Shown here in pieces: positions 1 to 8,200 of a DNA stretch of 15,699 bases. The notes below the pieces were generated by a model. It had not been told where the DNA came from. It did no database searches and worked only from the letters and a program-made list of their open reading frames with translations. This DNA comes from Limivivens faecihominis (GTDB taxonomy: Bacteria > Bacillota > Clostridia > Lachnospirales > Lachnospiraceae): the NCBI RefSeq assembly GCF_020686945.1, contig NZ_JAJEPR010000054.1, positions 1 through 15,699 on the forward strand, given 5' to 3'. Positions within the stretch are counted from its first letter, which is position 1. Each line of letters begins with the position of its first letter. The position numbers and the translations under genes are program-made.

Positions 1-44
1 GATTTATGCCTTTTTTATTGGCTGAAATATTGAATTTTCAAGGT

Positions 45-833
45 TCAACACACCGATACGGTGTGGGAAGTTTTAGTAAATTTATTTATATCGTGTAAGA
101 ATGCCCTGTTATCCTCATTGACCTTATTCATATACTGTAAATTAGCAATCTCCGCCCTGCTTTTCTGGTAAAGCCGGTCCATCTTCTTCACTTCTTCTGA
201 TTTCTCTACAAACCGGTCAAACACTGAGAAAATGAAGATATTCGTCAATAGCAGCAGCGAAGCTCCTACCGGAACCATAACCCTGTTCATTCCTTCAAAA
301 GAAATATTTGAATAAAACACACATCCTAATATAATGATCGTAGCGGTTGGCAGCATGAGCAGCACAGTAAAAGTTTTATTCTCAATCGTCAGATAATTCC
401 TTTTTCTCGTTACCTGATTAATGCATTTAATAAACAGAAATGTCATGGTACTCATTAGTAGTAGCGCTAATGTTTTTTCTATTTCCGTCCCAAAACCCTC
501 AGATGCACCAGTCACGCCATACGCATTCGTAAGCGTTGCAAAGAGAAATTCAGGAATAATTGCCAGCACATAATAGCAGCATACTATAACCAGCTTCTTC
601 CATATATTTCCCCGGAACACAACCATTGACACAATCATATACGTTACCGGAATCATTACCATATTAAATACTGAGGATTCCAAGTGGTTGATTCCGAGCA
701 TTATCAGCGCTACGACAAAATATATGAGAAATTTTCCCCAAAAGTTTTCTCTTCTGTATGGAAGCATGTTCTTTTCCAGATCTTCCAACAGATACATCTG
801 AAGAAGGCAGATCAAAAAATCTCTTACTATCAT
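45..833 (-). pseudogene. AgrC-like sensor histidine kinase, truncated after the H-box
   Basis: The 262-residue product starts with about six hydrophobic segments (roughly residues 32-48, 52-72, 79-100, 119-138, 154-174, 184-206), then a charged coiled-coil-like linker (207-240) and the motif FLHDINKF with the likely phosphoacceptor His247. This is the layout of peptide-sensing GHKL kinases of the AgrC type. The frame then ends within 15 residues, so the rest of the dimerisation domain and the whole ATP-binding domain are missing; intact relatives are about 430 residues. The other two frames in the remaining 44 bases do not restore a kinase. The start overlaps the stop of the response-regulator gene (ATGA), so the pair is translationally coupled. 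As it stands it could sense and perhaps accept a phosphate but not autophosphorylate. A frameshift restoring the domain beyond position 1 cannot be excluded. Confidence 0.75.
49..65. repeat. perfect 7-bp inverted repeat with 3-nt loop at the kinase breakpoint
   Basis: CACACCG, then ATA, then CGGTGTG forms a perfect palindrome covering the last codons of the truncated kinase. It could be a small hairpin, the end of a mobile element, or a recombination site. No T-run follows on either strand, so it is not a standard intrinsic terminator. Confidence 0.6.
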
Positions 834-1567
834 ACCATGCCGTTCCTTTCCCCAAGAAACATGATCAGAGCGTCAGCAAACTGACCTTTTCTCGACCTTG
901 AAACATTCAATTGGATTCCCATCTGTAGCAGCGCCACATTCTTTTCCAATCCTTCCACTTTCGCCAGATTTACAATATAACTGTTATGTGCATACTCAAA
1001 TCCCCTTCCGGCCAGACGTTCATATAAATCGCCTAAAGATTCCTTACAATGCATCTCATCTATCTCCCCCTGCCTAGCAACGTATATAGAGCAACCCCTT
1101 TTCGCCAGACAGATATATAAAATGTCTTCCGTATAGATACGAATTACTCTTCCCGCTGATGTAACCGTCACGGAAGAATCTCCACAGTGCAATTTTACTT
1201 TTGATAAAATTGCAGGGATTTCCCTTTTTAGACTTCTGTCATGCAAGTCTTTCATAATATACCGGAACGGCTGCCCAATATTGATGCTGTCTGAAGTCGG
1301 TTCAAAGTATCCGGAGCAGAACACCAATATCGCTGCCCTATTGTATTCCCTCAGCTTCAGTACCGATTTATTCCCATCCAATCCGGGCATACGCATATCC
1401 ATAAAGACCAAATCATGCAAAATATCAGCATTTTTCAGTAGTTCCTTTCCTGACTCGTATTCATAAAACCGTATCTCGCTCTTAGGAAGAATCCCTTCCG
1501 TTTCTATAACCTTCTCTATTTTCTCCCTGTAATTTTTATCATCATCGCAAATTGCTATTTTATACAT
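830..1567 (-). CDS. LytTR-family response regulator (AgrA-like)
   Basis: This 245-residue protein has a receiver domain at residues 1-115: acidic pocket in CDDD (residues 7-10), phosphoacceptor Asp57 in MDMRMPG, Ser85 at the usual Thr/Ser position and Lys106 in the FRYIMK stretch. A LytTR DNA-binding domain covers about 130-238, with the typical NSYIVNLAKVE segment and a late SRSRKGQF motif. Length and order fit AgrA/VirR-type regulators, which bind direct repeats upstream of target promoters when phosphorylated by a membrane kinase. The start is set by AGGAGG at 1574-1579, six bases upstream. It is coupled to the kinase gene by a four-base overlap. The cognate kinase is truncated, so the regulator may be uncoupled, constitutive, or fed by another kinase. 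No agrB- or agrD-like gene lies in the window. Confidence 0.93.
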   Translation of the reverse strand: MYKIAICDDDKNYREKIEKVIETEGILPKSEIRFYEYESGKELLKNADILHDLVFMDMRMPGLDGNKSVLKLREYNRAAILVFCSGYFEPTSDSINIGQPFRYIMKDLHDRSLKREIPAILSKVKLHCGDSSVTVTSAGRVIRIYTEDILYICLAKRGCSIYVARQGEIDEMHCKESLGDLYERLAGRGFEYAHNSYIVNLAKVEGLEKNVALLQMGIQLNVSRSRKGQFADALIMFLGERNGMV

Positions 1568-1581
1568 CTATGTCCTCCTAA

Positions 1582-1597
1582 GTTAGTTTCCTCTAAC
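1582..1597 (-). repeat. small hairpin just upstream of the response-regulator ribosome binding site
   Basis: GTTAG and CTAAC flank a six-base loop directly 5' of the AGGAGG that serves the response-regulator gene. The stem is only five base pairs. It may modulate translation or be chance. Confidence 0.25.
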
Positions 1598-1654
1598 CCT
1601 CTTTCATAAAAAATCCATCCTGCAGAATCTGAATCCTATGATCATTTACTCTTC

Positions 1655-1894
1655 CTATAGTTCGGGTTCCAAATCTGCAAAGATGGGATCAGCAAAAAAT
1701 TCCTGTATTGTGACATCCAATCCATCGCATATCTTTTTTATTGTAACTACGCCAGCATTCTTACTCTGACCATACAAAATATTCTTTAATGTTGAAGGAG
1801 GAACGCCAGAACATACCGCCGCCTCATTCACTGTGATATCTTTCTGATTAATCAGATCGTTTAAACGATATATGACCGCTGTTTTTATATCCAC
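1655..1894 (-). CDS. XRE-family helix-turn-helix regulator
   Basis: A short protein (79 residues from the preferred start) that is essentially one Cro/C1-type helix-turn-helix domain: an N-terminal helix with RLNDLINQKDITVNEAAVCS, a recognition-helix region with PPSTLKNILYGQ, then VTIKKICDGLDVTIQEFF, the classic end of such domains. There is no extra domain for ligand binding or cleavage. An upstream in-frame GTG at 1906 would give 83 residues, but AAAGGTGG at 1903-1910 sits eight bases before the GTG at 1892-1894 and overlaps the upstream candidate, so the downstream GTG is chosen. It lies 87 bases before the response-regulator gene on the same strand and is probably co-transcribed with it. 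Small XRE proteins of this kind commonly repress their own promoter in mobile elements; the target here is unknown. Confidence 0.88.
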   Translation of the reverse strand: MDIKTAVIYRLNDLINQKDITVNEAAVCSGVPPSTLKNILYGQSKNAGVVTIKKICDGLDVTIQEFFADPIFADLEPEL

Positions 1895-1906
1895 GGTATC
1901 GACCAC

Positions 1907-2178
1907 CTTTTTTTCTTCTATTTTATATAAATCGGCTTTAAAAGGTCGCCCATATATAGTCTTTTTGATCTATGTACGATATTTTTTTAACAGTTTTTCT
2001 TATTCTAGCAGAAATCCGCTAAATTTCTATATTTTATTAGATACATGAAACCCTGTGAGAACATTTCTGATCCTACGCAGGGTTTTCCACTTTGTTATAA
2101 AATTTTTATATTTTGCAGTATGCTGGATCGGAGTTATCATTCAACTTTCCTTCTGCTGCCGATTGTAAAAACATATTT
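1907..2178. other. intergenic region upstream of the XRE gene
   Basis: An AT-rich stretch without a credible gene. It should contain the promoter for the XRE/regulator/kinase group. On the minus strand there is a TGC-TAGAAT extended -10-like sequence near 2008-2016 and TATA-rich stretches closer to the gene, but no good -35 hexamer at the expected spacing, so no promoter is called. A TTAACAGTT stretch near 1987-1996 resembles half of a LytTR-type site; only one copy is seen. Confidence 0.4.
2048..2085. repeat. inverted repeat AAACCCTG / CAGGGTTT
   Basis: Perfect 8-bp arms (2048-2055 and 2078-2085) separated by 22 bases. On the plus strand the right arm runs into TTTT, giving a weak terminator-like shape. 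The long loop makes an operator or a decayed element end equally possible. It lies between the PIN remnant and the XRE gene, facing transcription from the large operon. Confidence 0.45.
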
Positions 2179-2412
2179 TTACGAATAAATATTCAGCAGT
2201 TCTTCCGGAGAAAGCAGTGTAATCCAAAAGGAAAGAAAATCCTTTTTATTCCTTGTCACAATCGCATCACACTGATTCGCCTTCGTACAAGTTGCAAGTA
2301 GGCAGTCTTCAAAATCAGATACTCTCTGCAAATAAGCAGGCAGCACATCTTCGTTCGTCACTGTCAGCACTTTTGCTATATCCAAAACGGAGCCAAGTGC
2401 CTTTCTATAAAT
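2179..2412 (-). pseudogene. C-terminal fragment of a PIN-domain (VapC-like) toxin
   Basis: The readable sequence (about 78 residues, in frame from just after the YodL-gene stop) matches the second half of a PIN ribonuclease: LGSVLDIAKVLTV, the acidic DFEDCLLA motif, then CDAIVTRNKKDF and a terminal LSPEELL. These are the late catalytic acids and strands of the fold. The N-terminal half with the first essential aspartate is missing, and intact PIN toxins are about 130-140 residues. A TTG at 2383-2385 could start a 68-residue product, but no ribosome binding site supports it. No antitoxin gene is nearby. The fragment starts immediately after the TAA of the YodL gene and is in that gene's frame, as if a recombination joined the two. 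An active toxin is very unlikely. Confidence 0.75.
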
Positions 2413-5172
2413 TTATACCGTTCTTACATCCCGATCAGCTCCTCTCTCCAGCTCATCTTTTCCCTGCTTTTCTTGGATTTTTCTCTTATTGATTTCCAGT
2501 CGTTCATGAATAGATGGCTTCTTTGCCTTCGTAGTTGCTTTATTCTTTTCTGTTTGCATACTCGAAACTACCTTTTTCACAGCTTTGTCATTATCCCCTT
2601 TTGTCACATTCGCTGCTCTTGACGCTTCTACTCTGCTGTCCTGCTTTTCTACAACCTGCCGTTCCTGCTTTTCCTGCACACTTTTTTCTTCCAGACTGCA
2701 AAAGCTCTGCAAATATGGCAGCACATGGTTCTGCATATCGGTCAGATCTTCCATACACTTCTGAAACTCTTCATTTCCCTTGTTTTTCAGATAACCAATC
2801 CAGCTTTCATCCGTAAGTTTCAGTTCATTTTGGAGTTTCAGCTGACTTAAAATACCGCCATTTCCTGTTCCAATATCTATTTTCCCTTTGAAATGTTGCA
2901 GCATTTTATCGCCTTTTTCCGCATAATATATAGTAAAAAACATCTGGGCTGTTACCATCGGCTCATCCGTCCTCGGATTACGGTCTGCGTACCATTCCTT
3001 ATCCTTCTGTGCAGTACGGGAATCCAGATCTGAGAGCTTCTGACAGCGTGGTTCCATCAGCTCTCGCTTTTCACAGTAATTCACATACACCATCGGCTCT
3101 GTTTCTTTGGATATATCTGGTTCGTAGGATTTCAGCCGTTCCAGCAAAACACCTGCCCACACGGACTGCTCACAGTCTTCTTCAATCACATCCTTCAGAA
3201 AGGAAATATAAGAACCAACATTTCCACTTTGCAGATCCAGCATGACTTCCTGTATGGTATCCTGCCCTGGCTCTACATGGTCCCGATAGTCATACGGATC
3301 GAAGTCTTCCGCAATCTCATCCAATGCTGCTGCCAGTTCTTCTGTTGTCATTTTTTTCGGATACATTGCCTCACGCACATCCTGAATCGGGATATATTTA
3401 TAATCAGGCAATGCTTTATGAATCTTCTCCAAACCTTCACGCACCACCGGCTGATCTTTTAAAAACCGCACATTATCCAAGAAGTCGCCGTGTATCGTTG
3501 TTCCCATTACAATCAACAGTTCTGTTTCATCAAACAAGCTATCCTCCGGATCACGATAAATAATCCCCATTCCACTGCCTTTATAAGCGTTTTCCGGATC
3601 TTCTCTGTACTTCTCATAGATTGCTGCGATTTCTTTCACATCTGTACTTTTCTCATAAGCTCCCATATCATGAATTTCATCACATTCTGCAGCATAATAT
3701 TCCAGATAAGCTTCTTTCTTAGGCGGCATATTATTGAGTACATTATCAATCATGTTATAATTGGCCTCTTCCAGTTCCTCCACCTTTGCCAATGGCTTAT
3801 ATTCGCCCTGGCTTTTCTGAATCTCTGCCATTACAGCTTCATCCATTTCTTCTACTTTTTCCATCAACTGATCATAATCCCCACGGATGCGTTCTCCCGT
3901 CCAGCCTTCGTCTTCCAAAAGTTCCTCCGCCGCTTCTTCAATAGAAATTTCATCATTCTCATAAATGCCACCATCCATCAAGCGGAAATCTTCATCGTAA
4001 AAGGAATAATCATATCCTTCTTCTGTTCTCTGAATAGCAAAATATCGTTCTCCTACCTCATATGCCAGTTCACTAAGAACCTGTTCTTCCAGATTCAGGA
4101 AAGAATCCAGCTGTTCAAAACTGATACTGTCTACAAAATGAGCAGTTACCTTTTTCCCGTCATTCAGAACTATGATATCACTGACAGACAGGGAATGCCC
4201 ACGGAAGTCTTCCGGTCTGTCAATGTTGAACTTTTCAAAAATATCATCCAGTGACATATTTCCTGATAATTCACCAACATAGACCAGCTTATAATCTTCT
4301 TTTTTTATCTGCATACCATGACTTTCAATAAAACTCATATTCATAAATGCATAGTTTTCTCCCGGTAAATCATCCCGGATCTGATAAATTCCAAATGTCC
4401 TTCTTGTTCCTAACAACAGGTTTGCTTCTTTCAAAGACTGAATCTGTGGATATTTCTGCATTTCCCATTCCAGATTGCGGAAACGCTCCAGTTCTATCAT
4501 AGACATCTGATAATGTTCCGGTCCTCGTTCAATTTCCATGCGTTCTGTGACATACATCGGTGATGAAAAATTAGTGATCAGATAGATATCTGCTCCGGCA
4601 TCGTATAATTTCAGTGCTTCTTCCTGCTCAATGACACTCATAGGCTCCTGAAATGCTCCTAAATTTTCTTCTGCATAATCCAGGTTGTTATCCTTAATCC
4701 GTTCCCACATCTGCGATTCCATTCCAAACAAACCGTCGTGTGCCTGTATCATTTCTTTACTCGCATATTCACCTTTAATGCCATCACTGCCAAGGCAATA
4801 AATCTTAGAACCCATTCTGTGATAATCCAAGGCTGCTTCTTTTCTAAGTGGTACCATATCTTCTTCCATATATCCATAGTCACGTAATTCCAGCTTACCT
4901 ATGGTTGGATCTGGCAGTTCCTGAATATCCATTCTTACGTCATCCAGCAAATCCTCTACACCTTCTTGATCCGCCTGGCTAAATGCATCTGCCAGATTTC
5001 TTACCAAAGTCCTAACTTTCTCTTCCTCGCCGATCAGATTCGCATATTCAAAAATCTGTTCTTTTACATCTGTTGGAAATTCTATATCTCTACGCTCTGC
5101 CTGAACGATCCGTTCCTGCGTATATTCCTGCATTTTCTGTGTTTCTCTACCTGTTATCCTATTTCTTGCCAT
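2413..5172 (-). CDS. DUF3849/YodL-domain ICE accessory protein
   Basis: A 919-residue acidic cytoplasmic protein with no signal peptide or membrane segment. After a helical N-terminus comes a DUF3849-like region (about residues 105-255) with two copies of a theme, LDYHRMGSKIYCL and LKLYDAGADIYLI. A YodL domain follows (about 259-359, from TFGIYQIRDD to SFEQLDSFL), then a DUF4316-like segment (about 375-440, FAIQRTEEGYDYSFYDEDF). The middle (450-830) is unassigned. The C-terminus is lysine/glutamate-rich and ends with PSIHERL, about 30 residues before the stop. The start is the ATG at 5170-5172, seven bases after AGGAGG (5180-5185); an upstream in-frame ATG at 5211 would add 13 residues but lies in a hairpin and lacks this site. 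Such proteins recur beside SNF2-helicase genes in Clostridia ICEs. Their biochemical role is unknown; anti-defence or DNA-establishment work is inferred from context. Confidence 0.85.
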   Translation of the reverse strand: MARNRITGRETQKMQEYTQERIVQAERRDIEFPTDVKEQIFEYANLIGEEEKVRTLVRNLADAFSQADQEGVEDLLDDVRMDIQELPDPTIGKLELRDYGYMEEDMVPLRKEAALDYHRMGSKIYCLGSDGIKGEYASKEMIQAHDGLFGMESQMWERIKDNNLDYAEENLGAFQEPMSVIEQEEALKLYDAGADIYLITNFSSPMYVTERMEIERGPEHYQMSMIELERFRNLEWEMQKYPQIQSLKEANLLLGTRRTFGIYQIRDDLPGENYAFMNMSFIESHGMQIKKEDYKLVYVGELSGNMSLDDIFEKFNIDRPEDFRGHSLSVSDIIVLNDGKKVTAHFVDSISFEQLDSFLNLEEQVLSELAYEVGERYFAIQRTEEGYDYSFYDEDFRLMDGGIYENDEISIEEAAEELLEDEGWTGERIRGDYDQLMEKVEEMDEAVMAEIQKSQGEYKPLAKVEELEEANYNMIDNVLNNMPPKKEAYLEYYAAECDEIHDMGAYEKSTDVKEIAAIYEKYREDPENAYKGSGMGIIYRDPEDSLFDETELLIVMGTTIHGDFLDNVRFLKDQPVVREGLEKIHKALPDYKYIPIQDVREAMYPKKMTTEELAAALDEIAEDFDPYDYRDHVEPGQDTIQEVMLDLQSGNVGSYISFLKDVIEEDCEQSVWAGVLLERLKSYEPDISKETEPMVYVNYCEKRELMEPRCQKLSDLDSRTAQKDKEWYADRNPRTDEPMVTAQMFFTIYYAEKGDKMLQHFKGKIDIGTGNGGILSQLKLQNELKLTDESWIGYLKNKGNEEFQKCMEDLTDMQNHVLPYLQSFCSLEEKSVQEKQERQVVEKQDSRVEASRAANVTKGDNDKAVKKVVSSMQTEKNKATTKAKKPSIHERLEINKRKIQEKQGKDELERGADRDVRTV

Positions 5173-5179
5173 ATAAGTT

Positions 5180-5185
5180 CCTCCT
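5180..5185 (-). promoter_or_regulatory. ribosome binding site deciding the YodL-protein start
   Basis: AGGAGG with seven-base spacing to the ATG at 5170-5172. It excludes the longer form starting at 5211, which would place the initiation codon inside the preceding hairpin. Confidence 0.85.
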
Positions 5186-5193
5186 GTATTCTG

Positions 5194-5240
5194 AAAAATG
5201 GCATAACCCACAGAACATTCTTTCTGCCAGATTATGCCAT
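5194..5240 (-). terminator. terminator-like hairpin between helicase and YodL genes
   Basis: In the minus-strand transcript ATGGCATAA (5232-5240) pairs with TTATGCCAT (5198-5206) and is followed by TTTTT. Inside the loop CAGAA and TTCTG form a second short stem. The hairpin begins 13 bases after the helicase stop and ends 12 bases before the next ribosome binding site. It probably ends or attenuates part of the transcripts, lowering expression of the YodL protein. Confidence 0.65.
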
Positions 5241-5253
5241 CTTTCCTGTTTAC

Positions 5254-8200
5254 TTATTCCAGACCGAAGTCCCGTTTTCTGTTATCCTTGCCAGTTTCAC
5301 TTTCCCGCTGACTCTTTTCTTTATAAATCTGCAGTTTTTCATGGATAGAACCACGTGCCGGTCTTTCTTCTTTCTCATCTGATTCAGACACCTCTGCTTC
5401 TGCATCTTCCCGTTCATCCATATTGAGCAATGCATTTAATTCTGACAGTCGCTCCAGTTTCTGGTTCAACTCCTCTTCTTTTGGAAATGGCTTTCCAACC
5501 TCTTCTTTTGCATTTGCAAGCTGTTCATATACTGTTTCCAGTCTTTGTTGTGCTTCTGAAAGCTTCTCTGGATAACTGTCCAACAGATTGTTGATACGAG
5601 TAATATTTCCAAGTGCATCTGCTCCAAGATGAACTTTCGAGGCAGACTCATGTTTGACAGATAGAATAAATTCTTTACTCCATCCATCAAACTGAATCCT
5701 CATATTGAATCCCTGATAGTTTCCGATATCCATCGCAGCATCTACAGCTTTAATATCTTTACATACCGCCAGAAGTGCTGCTCCTGCCTCTTTCTTTTCT
5801 GTGAACTCTTTGCCACCAATCTCCATAGTAAACTGCTCTGGATCTGTGATTTTATGCTCTGAGTAATGAGCGATGTCTGCCTTGTAGCTGTCAATGATTT
5901 CTGTCAGTTTTGCAATCTGTTGTGGAAAATTTCTTGCAATATCATCTTCCAGGCGGTACTGGTTATTCATGTGGTTGGCTTTTAAAAGTTTTAATTTTGC
6001 CACATCAACATCCAATGCCATCTTCTCTTTTACTGCTGGATTTCCGGTTGCAAGAGCTTTGACCTCTGCATAGGAAAGTGCCGCTTCGTCCACATCTTCA
6101 CAGCTTCGCACAGGTGCTTTGCTGGTCATAATCTGAGAAATGAATTTCTGCTTATTCTCGATCAGCTGCCACATGTAGCTGTCGAATGTGGATTCTGTTA
6201 CATATCGGAAGATATGAACCTTTTTATTATGATTTCCCTGGCGGATAATACGCCCTTCCCTCTGTTCCAAGTCAGATGGTTTCCAGCCAATATCCAGATG
6301 GTGCAACGCAATCAGACGATCCTGCACGTTGGTCCCGGCACCCATCTTTGCTGTCGAACCAATCAAAAAACGAACCTGCCCGGATTTCACTTTTCCAAAC
6401 AACTCCGTCTTCTTTGCTTCTGTATTTGCATCATGAATAAAAGCAATCTCTTTTTCCGGTACACCTTTTTCCATCAATTTCTGCTTCAAGTCATCATAAA
6501 CATTGAAGCTGCCATCGCCTTTCGGGGTACTCAAGTCACAGAAAATCAATTGTGCAGATTTCTGTGCTGCCGTGTCTTTCCAGATCTCATAACTTTTCTC
6601 TGCACAGACTGATATTTTGCTTTCTGGATTATCTGGCAATAATTCGTTCACCAAACGCTGATCCAATGCCAATTTTCTTCCATCATTGGTAATTTTCAGC
6701 ATATTATCAACCGAAGCATCTACCCCTCCGTTTCTGACAACTTCTGCACGTTCCCCCAGACTTTCTACGATTTCTTTCTGCTGTTCCGTTGGTTTCAGCA
6801 CCACTGTTTCATATTCTGCTTCCGGCACAGGAAGTTTTAACTGATCGGAAGTCTTGATATCTGCAATCTCCTTAAACATATTCATCAGTTCCGGAATATT
6901 ATAAAATCTTGCAAATCTTGACTTTGCACGGTAGCCTGTTCCTTCTGGTGCAAGCTCAATGCTCGTGACTACCTCGCCAAAGGTGGAGGCCCAGGAATCA
7001 AACAGTCCAAGTCCCATATTTTGTAATTTGCTGTTCTGTAGATACCGCTGCATAACATATAATTCCGTCATACTATTGCTGATTGGTGTGCCCGTAGCAA
7101 AGGTAATGCCTTTTCCTCCGGTAATCTCATCCAGATACTGACATTTATTAAACATATCCGCCGACTTCTGTGCTTCATTCTGTGCAATCCCGGCTACATT
7201 TCTCATTTTTGTATAAAGAAATGCGTTTTTATAACTGTGTGCTTCATCTACATATAAATGATCCACTCCCAGTTCTTCAAACGTAACTACCTGATCTTTT
7301 TTCTCTTTCTGATTCAGTTTCTCCAGCCTTGTCTGCAATGTTTTTCTTGTCTTTTCAATCTGTTTGACGGTATAACGTCCACCATCCTGTTCATATCTTG
7401 CACTCTGGATTGCCATTTCCAGATCATCAATCTGCCTCTGAAGCATGGCTTCTTGTTTCTCATCAGAGATTGGAATACGCTCAAACTGAGAATGACCGAT
7501 AATAATAGCATCATAGTTTCCCATAGCGATCCGGGCACAGAACTTTTTCCGGTTTGCCGGTTCAAAATCTTTTTTGGTTGCTACCAGAATGTTCGCCCCT
7601 GGATACAGCTGTAGGAACTCCGCTCCCCACTGCTCTGTCAGATGGTTCGGAACTACAAAAAGATTTTTCTGAGATAATCCCAGACGTTTGCTCTCCATTG
7701 CCGCCGCTACCATTTCGTAGGTCTTCCCAGCACCTACCACATGAGCAAGAAGCACATTATCACCATATAGCTGATGTGCGACTGCATTTTTCTGATGCGG
7801 TCGAAGTTCTATTTCCGGATTCATCCCTGGGAAAGTCAGATGACTTCCATCGTATTCACGGGGACGGATACTATTGAAACGTTCATTGTACACGCTTACC
7901 AGTCTTTCTCTCCTCTGCTGATCCTTAAAAATCCAATCTTGGAATGCAGCCTTTAAGGCATCCTGCTTTTGTGATGCCAACATAGTTTCTTTTTTATTCA
8001 AAACTCGCACTTCATCCCCATTGTCATTTACAACTTTATCATAGATTCTAACATCTTTTAGATTCAAGGTATCTTCCAGAATCCGGTAGGCATTTGCTCT
8101 CTCCGTTCCATACGTTGCATAGGCAAACGCATTTCTTGGACTGTCGGCGTTCTTTCCTGTAATCCTCCACTCACCATTGACCTCAGAGAATTTTACCTGT

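Noticed and set aside
49..65. Palindrome as a terminator of the regulator-kinase operon
   Set aside because: No T-run follows on the minus strand and it lies inside the coding frame.
1987..1996. LytTR-like half site TTAACAGTT
   Set aside because: Only a single imperfect copy is visible; AgrA-type regulators need two direct repeats at fixed spacing.
3490..4254. Long plus-strand frame of 254 codons rich in Phe and Ile
   Set aside because: It is antisense to the YodL-protein gene, with composition typical of the complement of Glu/Lys-rich coding sequence, no ribosome binding site and no recognisable domain.
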